Shown here: positions 36,181 to 47,573 of the stretch, one piece after another
Layout of the letters: each line of letters begins with the position of its first letter
Position numbering within the stretch: position 1 is the stretch's first letter
Source: Chamaecyparis obtusa
Lineage: Eukaryota; Streptophyta; Pinopsida; Cupressales; Cupressaceae
NCBI GenBank assembly: GCA_027943335.1
Contig: BSBK01002086.1
Location: 145,001-209,000, forward strand
Reading direction: 5' to 3'
DNA length: 64,000 bases
The notes under the pieces: generated by a model
What the model saw: only the letters and a program-made list of their open reading frames with translations
The model's database searches: none
Told to the model about the DNA's origin: nothing
Made by a program: the position numbers and the translations under genes

Positions 36181-36947
36181 AATCTTAAACTTCAAATTCC
36201 CTTTAAGTTGATTACTTTAAACAAACTAAAACATTAATGTAACCATCACAAAATCAAAACACCATAACACAAATATTTTTGTCGAGGAATTAAACTTGTT
36301 AAGGGAAAAAACCCTGGTGGGGAAGGCGATCGAGGTAATATTTTTCAAAGACAATAGGGAATGCACCTCAAGAATCTATCTACAAAATTCTAATAAAATA
36401 ATTTTATCTCCGTAATGTTTTGGTAGAAAAAATGGGTTCTCTGTGAACTTGATGATTCGAATGTAGGTGTGTTGTGAAAATTGGATGAAATAGCATTCCC
36501 ATGGCCTGATCATGGCCATTGCCTCTAGAGATAGTCTAAAACCTACATCTTTTGGTAGTTCCTTAACTCAATGAAAAACAAAGGCATCGTTAACCCTACA
36601 AATTGTTTGTAAATATTCATCCTATTAGATTTGGGGAAAATGATCTCATGGGGTAGAATGTCTCATCTCTTTTCAGAGGACACCAACTATATCGAATCCC
36701 CATATTCCTCTGTACTACAGGGCCAACGACCACAAAATAAAAGATATCATATAGAAGCTTCCATTTGCCTCTACCTTTCTTATTTGAGCATCTACATGAT
36801 TAGAAATAATGGTCACCCAATAAAAATGTTTCCTATTAGTGGTCATGTAGTAGAGGAAGTAGTACATCCATGAAGAGAATTCTCGAGTATGTGTCTCACC
36901 AAAAAACCCTGCACATAAATATTATCCTTACCTAAATTGGCTCCTTG
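36181..36947 (-). other. LTR-like sequence, minus orientation, undefined ends
   Basis: AAGGGAAAAAACCCTGGTGGGGAAGG (36300-36326) resembles the minus-strand R/U5 phrases of the other copia LTRs, but no termini or duplicate copy were found. The 80-residue frame at 36631 has no recognisable content. Confidence 0.35.
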
Positions 36948-37640
36948 AAGTCAGGGTGAGGGATATCCATCTTCATCTTTTTACAGTCCCAGTAAGGGCT
37001 CTTTAACCATTTTGTATTTAGGACGCATCAGGTCATGTGAATTGTGCCACTGAGGACACCCTAGTCATTATGATGACATCCTTGAAGAATGGGATCGTCC
37101 AAGTTGTGGAAATGGCATCTTAGTCCAAGGAGGTAATGGGCACTCCAAGGGGTGTGACAACAATGTGGATGGTTGCATTATAGTTTTTGGCCATAAGTAG
37201 TATCAAACATAAAGCATGCATAGAGTGTGGGAAGCATGCTACTTGGATGATCCTGGAGGTGGCGAGATTGATAGACAATGGATCATTGGCCTACCTTAAC
37301 TAGTGTATTGTTTGTTTGAGGCTTTTTAATTTGGACTTGGTGCCAAAGTTAGTTTTTGAGACCTTCCAGAGAGTATTTTTAATCTAGGACCCTTGGATTT
37401 CCCCATCCTTTTTGTATTTCATTACCAGTGGGAGTTTTTCCAAGGCCTTTTCAACTTTTGACTTCTTGATTGGAACTGCACAAGACATAGGAAGCATCAG
37501 ACTTCTGGGAGGGGATCCTGTTGATGTCATTCTCTTGATTATATCCCACAAGACCATACGATCATTAGAATGATATAAAATAAAATTTGATGGACATTTC
37601 AAACCTTGGGACTTTGGGGACCACATGTTTTGTTACTTGG
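36948..37640 (+). pseudogene. Unrecognised decayed reading frame
   Basis: One plus-strand frame gives about 230 protein-like residues interrupted by about seven stops, mostly TAG at places where CAG would fit. Readable segments include ASGHVNCATEDTLVIMMTSL, SIKHKACIECGKHATWMILE, LIDNGSLAYLN, VPKLVFETFQRVF and KAFSTFDFLIGTAQDIGSIR. The composition (aromatics, balanced charge, few low-complexity runs) looks like a folded protein and not translated LTR. It shows no RT, integrase, protease or RNase H motif. It may be a transduced host gene piece, an unfamiliar transposon frame, or chance. The opposite strand has a shorter open frame (37384-37626) that I consider a shadow. Confidence 0.4.
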
Positions 37641-39195
37641 AAAGATGAAACACCACTTAGCAATAAGGGACATCAGGGGAAGCATTTCCCTTGTGAGAAA
37701 ACTATAAGACATATAATGCATGAACAATAAAGCTAAAGTTTGAAGATGATGACTTGGTGAACTAAATATTTAAAAACATGCATGTAGGTAGCTACCAAGA
37801 CATTCACAGATTAAGATCCTGAAATGACAAAAAGTACAATGGATAGTTGATGTGATAATTTAATTAATGACAGGTCATTTCCCAAGCTAGACATACATAC
37901 ATACACACATAAAGTTATGGAATTTAATCTTACAACTAACAAGAAAAAAGGGGTATTAATGGATAACAAGGACAAATTTGAATATTTACTTGTGTGAAGT
38001 AGTGTCGCCATTAAGGAAATCATGACAAAGACAAGTGACAAATTGAAAACAAACTATTTTAGCCTTATAGAATCGACCTCATGACCAAGGTGAGTTCTAC
38101 AACTCAACATGACTCACCTCTTATCAATAGAATACATACCATAGCAACTTGGCTTGCATTCCATGAACTCATTATTGTTAATGCATGGCCCAACGAACCT
38201 CATAAATAATTCAAACTGAAACCTATTTACAAACACCTACACTTCACACCCTATAGACCACTTAACTTATATACATAGCTATTTACAAAGGGCATGTAGA
38301 GGGAGCCCACATTAATTACAGGTATTCACAATGAAACTTACAAAAAATTTACAAAATTTTATAAAAAATTACATTATTCTACACTATAAACAATGGGCTA
38401 GACCAGAGACAGGAGACACACCAAATGAAACTGGCACAGGCCCAAAAAGCTTTGTGCCAACCCTATTTACAGGGAGAAGTTTTGGGTGACACGAATTAAA
38501 GGAAAGAAAAGGAAAACACTAGAAAACAAAGACCCAAAATGGGAGCAGAAAGAAAAATAAAATAAAAATGATAGCCAAGGGGAACCTACCTGAAAAAATG
38601 GAACACCGAGGTTTATGAAGGAGGTTTACCCATAATCTTCCAAGAACTCAAGTTACCCAACTCAGAAATAGAACACACAAGCATTTGCACTTTCACAATT
38701 CATTCTTCAAAGACCTAGACTTCACAAGCACTTCACACTTCACAACTAATCGCTCAGAAGATAATTTTCCCTTAGGCTAAATATAAAAATGAGGGGTAAA
38801 ATCCTTTTATAATGCCTAAGGAAGAGCATTAATTGTTGAACGCAATTCCAAAGGTAGGTAAAATCAAAATTCCAGACCTTGAGACACCTAACATTCACTT
38901 CCTCGAGCGAAGATAAAAATGACGATGTCAGAATCTCGAAGTCTGGAATTCTTGACAATAGACAAGAGGACACTCTGGGATCCTAGATCCTAGATCCTGG
39001 ATCTTGGAGAAACACAAAACATAAGACGACCAAGGACAAAGAAAAACAAAAACAAAAAAGGGGGGGGGGGGACTTGACATTTTTTTTGGACAAAATGAAG
39101 GGACAAGTATGCAAAGCATAACAAGTCCCTTTATTATAAAGCTCTATAATTTACAACACAATATCCTAATAAAATTCTAAGCTAAAAGTATATCT
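37641..39195. other. Non-coding, probably old LTR material
   Basis: A minus-strand TTATAAAAGGAT TATA-like motif near 38803-38815 and a downstream TCAGAATCTCGAAGTCTGG phrase resemble the Tat-like LTR layout, but no ends were found. It also has CATACATACATACACACAT near 37893 and three GATCCTAGATCCTGGATC units near 38980. No genes seen. Confidence 0.4.
39060..39071 (+). repeat. Run of 12 G after an A-rich tract
   Basis: AAAAACAAAAAAG12 followed by ACTTGAC. A homopolymer this long stands out in AT-rich DNA. Confidence 0.9.
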
Positions 39196-40221
39196 TGTTG
39201 GCCCCAATTTTCTCTTAACAAGAACTAGGGATAATCCTAAAAAAATTGTCATTCTAAGGATCTAGACACACATTCTAAGGTACAAAATCCTTATCCTCAA
39301 GAATTTTCTATCAGATCATAACATTTGTCACCAAAGAGCATAGGCTTTTTTTTTATATAAGTTTTTGAAGTTATATTTTTAAGGTTTCTTGCAACTTTGG
39401 GATTTATACCCTCCATTGCATGTAAGCTTGCATTGTTATTTGCAATGCAGGCCTAAAGTTCTGAGTTGCACTTGTAACATAGGCCTAAAGTTTTGAGTTG
39501 AAAAGTATGGGAATATAAGCATGTTGTCAAAAAAAATTTCCCTAACTGCATATTGTCAAAAAAAAATTCACTAACTGCATGTTGTTGGAAGGTTTTTCCT
39601 CAATTGCATTTCGTTGGAAATTTTTACCCTGATTACATCTTATCAAAAAAATTTGGATTAATTGTAGGTTGTTGGAATGTTTTTCCTCAATTGCACATTG
39701 TCAAAACTTTTTCCATTAGTGCATGTCTTAAATTTTTTCCCTAATTGCATGTATCATTAAATGCAATTTCAAATGCAATCGAGATAAAAATACTTGATCA
39801 CATTAAAAATATATCATTATTAAGTGTGTTGTCTGGGTATTTACCCCTAATGATACTTTTTATTGCACTTGCACATTTTTTCCTTATGTGTTTTTGGGGT
39901 TTTCACCCCGACAACACCTTACATTACACTATGTTTTACATTGTGTAATCTGAACTAAAAGTTCCAATTACACCTAACTCTACAAATACATAGTGTAATC
40001 AAAACTTTTCATTTCAATAACATGTCAATGCACATTATATTACATATTCTTAGTGCAATCGAGAGTTTTTATCTTGATTTCAACTTAATGCCTTACAATA
40101 CATTATGTAGTCAAGACTTTTAGTTCTAAATGCACAATGCATTTTCCTTCACCATAAACAAGTGTAATCAGGAATTTTAGTCTTGATTACACCTATAAAT
40201 GTAAATATTTTGCCTTCATCT
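39196..40221 (+). mobile_element. 5' LTR of element F, left part
   Basis: It begins TGTTGGCCCCAATTTTC and aligns with 52703 onward (TGTTGTCCTTGATTTTTG). Element E cuts it at CATCT; the rest (49182-49291) ends TGTATCATTCCA, matching the end TGTATTTGTGCCA of the other LTR. Confidence 0.75.
39508..39762 (+). repeat. Minisatellite in F LTR: ~8 units of ~29 bp
   Basis: Consensus resembles GCATGTTGTCAAAACTTTTT followed by CCCTAACT, with changes between units. The partner LTR has a parallel array at 53004-53282. Confidence 0.88.
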
Positions 40222-41824
40222 TGGTGCAGGAGCACCCTCATTTTTACTTGTTTGTAAGACATCTTTGGCATGTGTTGATTTCCCTAAGGTCATGTTGACC
40301 AAGTTGTGGAATCCATTAGGGATTTGAAGTCTATCTAGGTCCTAGGTTCAAATTGTGAGACTATTGCATGATGGTCTTTTACTAGGTAAATTTAAGAAGA
40401 TGATGTCAGGATGATGTCACAAGGTTTAGAGTGTGTGAAGAATTAATTTTGGAGTCAATTTGGGGTCTAGAACTCCATAGGACATTCCTAAGGTCTCTAG
40501 GAAGAAAGATTTGAAAAGTTGCTAAATTGTTGTAAAAGTTGCTTAGCAACTTTTGCAACTTTGAAAAGTTGCTCAGTGCAAACTTGTCTTAATGCCCTAA
40601 TAAGCTTGAAAGGAATCTAAAAATTCCCTAAACCTATTTTAGGGCTATATATGTGAATTTTGGACCAGATCCCAAGGTTGGTTATTCTTTTTTACAGAAA
40701 ACAATTTTTGGAGGTCTGCACAGTGTTCAGATTTGAATATAATTCAGTAAACAGTGAATTCTTGAGTCAAGCTATGAGTTATATTTTGAGCTATGATTGA
40801 TTGTAGTAGTTAATGTGTATCTTTAATTTCAATTTCTAGAACTAGTTTAGGTTTTTCTATTCATTTCATTGTTCTAGTTTAACTCTTTTGTTCTAGCATT
40901 GTTCACTGGTTCATACCAGGAGAGTTGTAGACATGGGGATCTAACTCACTATCTCATTGTTCATTTTGTATGTCCTTTTGGGGATAGTGAGTAGACTTCA
41001 TGAGTGTATCATAGGCAAAAGGAGAGGCCCTATAAATCCATCTACATGTTTTTACAATCAAACCCTAGGTGAGCCATGGTGAGCCCGACTAGGAAGGACT
41101 GAGCCAAGAAGAAAGATGTGTTGCGGGGATGATTTGGAAAATGTGAATTAGTGATTAGAGACCTTAGATAAGGTTATTAGAAATATTTTTATGAAATTAT
41201 AAGGTTTGATCAATCCATTTGGTCACCCAAGGACAATCAACACTTCATACAATCTGTAAAAGCCTTAAACCCTACCAAAATCGGTTATTTCTGGTAAGGG
41301 GATTGTACGGCATAGAGGAACCCTAAAACCTCCAAAATCCTTGAGAGGTTTTCCAATGTTGCAAGGATCCACAATTATTTTGTATGTTAATTTGGAATCA
41401 ATAGGTGAAATACCCTATTTTCTCAGAGAAGGAGGCCTAATTGGGGCTCTCCCTTGTAGCCCTAAATAAAGAAGGAAGTATGAGAACGGTAAGTGAGATT
41501 GATGAAGTGAGAGTTCAAAAACATAAAATGGAACCACATAAGACTTTTTCCAACACCTCCTCAATTATTCAAGTTCCTATGTTCATTTGGAGGTGGTGAG
41601 CCTTTATCCTAGCTTTAAGGGTCAGTGTGTGCATGGAAGGAGTAAGCACCAAGAATCATGCTTTGTCTTGGTTGGAGTGAATTGGTAGCTTGGTTGGGGT
41701 TGAAGACTAGGGGATTGAACCTTTGAAGGATTCCTATAGGTCATTTTAATCATTTGAGACACTGAGGGGTCATTAGGTGGACCTAGGCAAGCGCTAGTGA
41801 TTAGCTCTCCCAACCTCCCTATTA
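40222..41824 (+). mobile_element. 5' LTR of element E
   Basis: Starts TGGTGCAGGAGC directly after CATCT and ends CAACCTCCCTATTA (last bases changed from TATCA in the partner). It is about the same length as, and matches throughout, 47574-49176. Confidence 0.92.
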
Positions 41825-41827
41825 GAT

Positions 41828-41840
41828 TGGTATAAGAGCC
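41828..41840 (+). other. Primer-binding site of element E
   Basis: TGGTATAAGAGCC differs at one base from the plant initiator-Met tRNA complement. Confidence 0.85.
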
Positions 41841-41900
41841 TCAAAAAATTTTGGGATTGCATAGTGCACATCAGAGTATGAATCTAGTGAGTCTTCAAAC

Positions 41901-42994
41901 ATGGTGACTAATGTGGATTTAGCCAATAAATTTGAGGACCAAGAGGAAGACAATAGGTTTCTAAGAGAAAGGATAGCCCAATTAGAACAATTATTGGGTG
42001 AAGTGCAGATGACAACTAAAGAAGTCAATGATAAGTTGGATGGGAGAGAAGAAAAGGAAAAAGAGATTCCTTAAGAGGAAAAGACTCTGGAACCATATCC
42101 TATGTTACATGAAGATCCCCTCTTGAAATCCTTAAAATCCATGAGTGGGAAGGCTCTAGAAGGGATACCTTTATTCAGTGATAAGATGGAGGAAAATCTA
42201 GTCATGGAATAGATAGAATTCATGGAGAACCATTTTGAATGTGATGGGGTCACCGAGGTACAAAAGGTAAGGGTGGCCAAATCCAGGCTTAGAGGCTTTG
42301 CATTAACATGGTGTAAGTTTATCCAAACCAAGAGAGAAAAGGAAGGAAATAATCCAATCTCTACTTGGGAGGGCATGGTGAGTAAAATAAAGGAAGCCTA
42401 CATGCTAGATGACTATAAGATTCAAATACATAAAAAGAGGTAGAGTTTAAGACAAAAAGACCTTGATGTGAATTTCTATACAGAGGAATTTCAAAAGCTT
42501 TGTATGAGGTCAAATGTGTAATAGGATGAAAGCATCAAAGTAGCCAGATATTTGAATGGCTTGAAGTGGAGTATTCAAGAAGAGATGACTCTTCTTAGTC
42601 CCAAGACAATACACCAATGTTATCAACTAGCCATCAAGATTGAAGATAAGAGTAGAAGGAAACAAGATCAAACCTCCAAGAGCAGAGGTAGAGGAAGAGA
42701 CCAAAGGGGGCATAGAGGAAGCTACCAAGGTAGAGGGATTGATCAAAGAAGTCAGGGAGAGTCCAAGCTGGCAGAGAATAGTAGTGATTCATCTTCTAGA
42801 GGAAAATTTGGTAGAGGTAGAGGCAACCAAGGAGGCTCCAACAGAGGTAGAAGTGCAGGTAGAAGCAATTCCTATTTTACTAGCATGAAATGCTATAACT
42901 GTGGGCAAATGGGACATCCATCCTATAGGTTCCTAGATAAGGCATCTTCTTCAAATGCACAAAAGAGAGTTTCCTACACTCAAGAGGACACTTC
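41901..42994 (+). pseudogene. gag: Element E gag
   Basis: From ATG at 41901 a single frame runs with four stops (about 42073 TAA, 42210 TAG, 42441 TAG, 42520 TAA). It starts with a short coiled-coil part (RFLRERIAQLEQLLGEVQ), has the gypsy gag core (MENHFECDGV, RLRGFALTWCKFI, EGMVSKIKEAY, FQKLCMRSNV, ARYLNGLKWSIQEEMTLL), then an Arg/Gly/Ser-rich tail and the zinc knuckle CYNCGQMGHPSYRF (last Cys changed to Phe). The solo LTR at 42995 interrupts the frame just after QEDTS, and removing it continues the frame into the protease. Confidence 0.88.
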
Positions 42995-43685
42995 TGTTAG
43001 GAATAAGGTGTCTCAACCTTTTATATTTCCTTACATTTGTTATTTGCTAAATGTCGGCACTTTGGACAATGTGTAAGGTGATCATGACTAAAACGGTTAT
43101 GATGGATTCCTATGATGATTATTAATATTTGTAAGAGCTAATTATGAAAGATTCGATGATGGGTGAAGACATGCAAGACATGTGGCAACTGATAAAGTTG
43201 AGTACTGTACACTCTTTTGCAACCGTGGGGTTCGGTTACCTATTTTCTCAAAGAATGGTAAAACCCTAATATGGTTGTTCTTTGGAAGTTACCCTAAAAA
43301 GGGAAGTGCATGATATAAGCATTTTTTAGGGTTGCAAATTTTGATGAGAAGCGAGTGTATTGTTGGAATGTTTTATTCTGTCAGATTTTCCTTCAAGTGT
43401 TTATGATCTCCTGAAACAACTTGCATTGCAAGTGTATTGTAAACTGTAACAGTTTTGATTAATACATTGTGCAGGTTTTGGAGTGCTAGGGTTTTTACCA
43501 AAAGGTTTTCCCTAGGGTATATCATTGTGTCATTCTCTTTTTCATGTATTCATGTTATTGCAGAAACATCTAAGTTAATTGTATTAACATTTTGTAATTG
43601 ATAAGGGTTAAATCGGGTTTTGCACAGTCCTCTCCTTCCAAGTTTAGCGTAGGGAACTATTTTTCGCTCACTTAGTTTCCTTTCA
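42995..43685 (+). mobile_element. 691-bp solo LTR inside element E
   Basis: It starts TGTTAGGAATAAGG and ends TAGTTTCCTTTCA, flanked by ACTTC at 42990-42994 and 43686-43690. The flanking text joins across one ACTTC into an uninterrupted gag-protease frame. Inside, GGTTTTCCCTAGGGTATATC near 43.5 kb resembles copia U5 in plus orientation. It matches no other LTR in this window. Confidence 0.88.
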
Positions 43686-44170
43686 ACTTCAAGCATCAAA
43701 TCACTAGAAGTTAGTCATATTGAATCATAAATTGGAGAGAACCTCATCTTTAGGAGGGTACTCATTAGACAACTAGCAAAGGAAGAGCCAAGGCAAAGAA
43801 GAGCACTCTTTAGAGTGAAGTGTAAAGTCATGGGGAAAGTTTGCAAGGTGATTGTTGACTCTAGTTCTACAAAAAACATCATAGTACAAGAGATGGTCAA
43901 GAAGCTCAATCTTCCAAAGGTACCTCATACCAATCCTTACAAGGTAACATGGTTGAATAAGGGATAGAGTGTCCTAGTAAATGAGAAAGCATGGATTGAA
44001 TTTTCTATTGGTGGGTATAAAGATAAGCTATTGTGTGATGTGCAACCCATGGATGCGTGCCACCTATTGTGAGGAAGGCCATGGAAATTTAACAGAGAAT
44101 CCATATACAATGGGAAAGACAACACTGCCACCTTTAAGAAGGATGGAAAAACCTTCAAGTTATAATCCTT
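43686..44170 (+). pseudogene. pol: Element E protease
   Basis: The retropepsin frame shows CKVIVDSSSTKNIIVQEMV (catalytic Asp codon 43857-43859; the usual DSG is DSS), then PHTNPYKVTWLNKG, WIEFSIGGYKDKLLCDVQPM and DACHLL followed by GRPW, the family's second-half signature. A TAG at about 43966 and a TGA just before GRPW interrupt it. It would process the polyprotein, but the altered active-site Gly makes activity doubtful. Confidence 0.82.
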
Positions 44171-45435
44171 ACTAGAAGAAGAAGGGGAGCAATCCAAGAC
44201 TCCTAGTGTGTTGTTGAGTAGTGGGAAGGAGTTGTTACATGCACTCCAAGCAAGGAATAGTGAAGGATATTCCATAGTAGTGAAGCCCAAGGAAGAAGAG
44301 AAGTCTTCTCAAACACCACTACTAAAGGAGATTCAAGAGTTAATTGGTAAGTATAAGGATATTGTCAGTGATGGGACACCAGAAACCCTACCACCTAAGA
44401 TTTCAATAAGTCATCAAATTGAATTCATACCAGGGCCTCATTACCAAATAAGGCATCATATAAACTCACACCAGAGCAGAATCAAGAGGTGGCAAGACAA
44501 GTGCAAGAATTGCTTGATCAAGGGCTCATAAAGAAGAGCATTATCCCATGTGTGTTACCAATGGTCCTACCATCCAATGAAGAGGGAAAATGGAGGCTTT
44601 GCACTAATTCAAGAGCCATTAACTAGATCACAATCAGGTATAGGTTTCCCATACCCAGGATTGAGGACTTGATGGACTATTTAGGAGGAGCCCTATTTTT
44701 CACCAAGCTAGATCTTAAGAGTGGTTACCACCAGATTAGAATAAAGGATGGAGATGAGTGGAAGACAACCTTTAAGACTACTAAAGGGATATATGAGTGG
44801 CTTATAATGCAATTTGGGCTTGCTAATGCCCCTAGAAAAATTATGAGATTGATGAATGAAGTACTAAAGGACTATACAGGTAGATTTGTGGTGGTATATT
44901 TGGGCTCATAAAGAAGAGAATTAGCCCATGTGCACTACCAGTGGTCCTAGAATCCAAAAAAGGGGTCAAATGGAGGCTTTGCACTAATTCAAGAGTCAAT
45001 AATCAGATCATAATTAGGGATAGGTTTCCCATACCTAGGATTCAGGACTTGATGGATTGTTTAGGAGGAGCCCAATTTTTCACCAAGTTGGATCTTAAGA
45101 GTGGTTACCACCATATTAGAATAAAGGATGGAGATAAGTGGAAGAAAACCTTTAAGACTACTGAAGGGCTATATGAGTGGCCTATAATTCCATCCGGGCT
45201 TACTAATGACCCTAGAAAATTTATGAGATTGATGAATGAAGTACTAAAGGACTATACAGGCAGATTTGTGGTGGTATATCTTGATGATATACTCCATGAG
45301 GAACAATTGGAAATCAAATTGGACAAATGTGAGTTCCTCAAACAAGAGCTAGTTTATTTTGGGTTTGTGGTATCCAAAGGTCATCTAAAAATGGACCCAA
45401 GCAAGGTGGAAGCTATCCTAAATTGGCCTACATGA
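44171..45435 (+). pseudogene. pol: Element E reverse transcriptase with internal duplication
   Basis: The linker (LLKEIQELIGKYKDIVSDGT) leads into RT. Motifs [33 protein letters not shown] and [11 protein letters not shown] appear first at 44590-44890, stop at VVYLGS, and reappear from 44941 in a second, slightly different copy that continues into YLDDIL (both Asp at 45283-45288). After YLDDIL about 20 residues of the normal thumb are missing before QLEIKLDKCEFLKQELVYFG. The duplication and deletion destroy the fold. Confidence 0.9.
44522..45281 (+). repeat. 380-bp tandem duplication inside RT
   Basis: GGGCTCATAAAGAAGAG begins each unit (44522 and 44902). The second unit starts within VVYL of the first. 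The copies differ at scattered bases, so the duplication is not a recent assembly doublet. Confidence 0.9.
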
Positions 45436-46020
45436 ACCACATGGAAAGAAGTAAGGAGTTTTCATGGTCTTGCTCAATTTTATAGGAAGTTCATAAGGAA
45501 CTTTAGTGGCATATGTGCACTAGTCTTGGAAACCATCAAGGGTGGAGTGAAGACCAAGTTTAAATGGACACTAGAAGCCAGCAAGGCATTTGAGAAGTTG
45601 AAGCAACAAGTGGCAACACAACCTATTCTCCTACTGCCTAGTTTTGATAAAATATTCACCTTGGAGTGTGATGCAAGTGGCATAGCAGTTGGAGGAGTGT
45701 TGAGTCAAGAAGATAGACCCATATCCTTCTTCAGTGAAAAGATTAATGAGCCTAAGAAGAAGTATTCAGCCTATGACTTGGAGCTATATGCTTTAGTCTA
45801 GTCACTTAGGAAGTGGAGGCATTACCTCCTTCCTAAAGAGTTTGTGGTGTTCACAGACAATCAAGCCTTGAGTTACATCAACACCTAAGAGAAGCTAAGT
45901 AATAGACATCTCAAATGGATGCAGTATATATAGGTATTCACCTTCACCATCAAGCACAAGAAGGGATAGTTGAACAAGGTAGCAGATGCATTGAGTAGGA
46001 GGCTGATAACAGTCAAAGAG
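45436..46020 (+). pseudogene. pol: Element E RNase H
   Basis: Frame shows FKWTLEASKAFEKLKQQVAT, LECDASGIAVGGVLSQ (catalytic Asp), RPISFFSEKINEPKKKYSAY, DLELYALV, RKWRHYLLPKEFVVFTDNQA, and the ADALSRR end at about 46000. Stops (TAG near 45799, TAA near 45886, TAG near 45930 and 45967) sit mostly where family members have Gln. It follows RT directly, as in gypsy elements. Confidence 0.85.
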
Positions 46021-47363
46021 GTTCAACTCCAAAGCATAGGGATAGATAGCTTCAAGGACTTCTACAAAGATGATGAATATTTCTTAGAGGCTTACAAGGT
46101 ATGCTCTGATTTTTAGAACCATTTCCATAGTTAGTTTTTTTACTATACTTTGCAAAGTGGGTTTTTGTTCAAGGGGAATCAATTGTGTGTTCCCAAGGGA
46201 TGAATGAGAGAGAATCTCATTCAAGAAAAGAATAATAGAAGTCTTAGTGGCCATTTTGGCATCAATAAAATAATGAAGCTGCTACAAAGGTTATACTATT
46301 GGCCTAAGCTACCTAGATATGTCATAAGATATGTGGAGCAATGTGTGATATGCATGAAAGCCAAAGGAGGAGCTAGCAATGCGGGACTTTATCAACCCCT
46401 ACCCATTCCTAATAGGCAATGGGAATGCATCAGCATGGACTTCATAGTGGGGCTCCCCAAGATAAGGACACGATTAGATAGTATCTATGTGGTGATGGAT
46501 CGGTTTAGCAAGATGAGTCATTTCATCCCTACAAGACAAAACATGATGCCAGTCACAATGCTCAAATCTTCTTCAAGGAAGTGGTAAGAATTCATGGACT
46601 TCCCCTTAGCATAGTCTCTGATAGAGATGCAAAGTTTATGGGTCATTTTTGGAAGACCTTGTGAAATAGGTTGGGAACTAACCTATCATTTGGCTCAGCT
46701 TATCATCCTCAAACAAATAGCCAAACTAAAATCATCAATAGGGTACTAGGTAACTTGCTAAGGTGCCTAACTAAGGAATATGGACAAACTTGGGATTTAG
46801 TCCTCCCTCAAGTAGAATATGCCTATAATGATAGTGTGAATAGGACCACAAGAAAGAGTCCTTTTGAGGTGGTTTATGGAATGCATCCAAGAGGTGTCAA
46901 TGAGCTCAAAGACTTAGGAGGTTCAAATCATAGGAGTGGACATGCTGAGGACTTCTCCCAAACCATGAAGGAGGTTCAAGAACAAGTCTAAAGAACCTTG
47001 ACAGAGGCAACTTGAAAGTTGAAAGCCAAGGTAGATGAGAGAAGAAAGGATGTTCAGTTTGCAGTGGGTGACTATGTCATGGTACACCTAAATAAGGCTA
47101 GGATGCAAAAGGGAATACCTACTAAGATGTAAATGAAGAGAGTTGGCCGGTGCAAAATTCTGGCTAAGTATGGAGCCAATTCTTATAAGGTGGATCTCCC
47201 ACAAGACTTAGCTATTTCTCTAGTCTTCAATGTAGTAGACCTGGTCAAATATAAAGGACCTTTGACTTAGATAACTCAGAATATGTAGCAGGTACTATTT
47301 GATATCAATTCAGTGGCCATACCTCCAAAGCCTAATCCTTAAGCTGAGAAGGTACTTGAATCA
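46021..47363 (+). pseudogene. pol: Element E integrase and cut-off chromodomain
   Basis: The zinc-binding part SGHFGINKIMKLLQRLYYWP and CVICMKAKGG is followed by the core: SMDFIVGLPK (first Asp), SIVSDRDAKF (second Asp) and AYHPQTNSQT, after which the catalytic Glu codon is AAA (Lys) at 46728-46730. A frameshift near 46.57 kb and several stops occur. The C-terminal part (VFNVVDLVKYKG) is followed by IPPKPNP and EKVLESV, the typical entry to a chromodomain, where the element text ends at 47363. A working chromodomain would direct integration to marked chromatin. Confidence 0.85.
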
Positions 47364-47573
47364 GTTTGATAACATGTCAATGCACATTATATTACATATG
47401 CTTAGTGAAATCAAGACTTTTTGTCTTGATTTCAGCTTAATGCCTTACAATACATTATGTAGTCAAGACTTTTAGTTCTAAATGCACAACGCATTTTCCT
47501 TCACTATACACAAGTGCAATCAGGAATTTCAGTCTTGATTACACTTATAAATGTAAATATTGTGCCTTCATCT
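47364..47573 (+). repeat. Copy of E's left flank (F LTR) placed before the 3' LTR
   Basis: These ~210 bases match 40016-40221, which lie outside element E in the F LTR, and include the CATCT target sequence just before the LTR start. Normal integration does not place flank inside an element. Confidence 0.88.

Noticed and set aside
39508..39762. Regular ~29-bp repeats as a CRISPR array
   Set aside because: Units abut without unique spacers, diverge from each other, and lie in an LTR of a plant element.
43937..44290. Minus-strand 117-residue frame in element E
   Set aside because: Shadow of the plus-strand protease region; no motif of its own.
40016..47573. E LTRs starting about 205 bases earlier, at the limit of homology
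   Set aside because: The uninterrupted F LTR at 53.5-53.7 kb contains those bases, and CATCT followed by TGGTGCAGG marks the true start.
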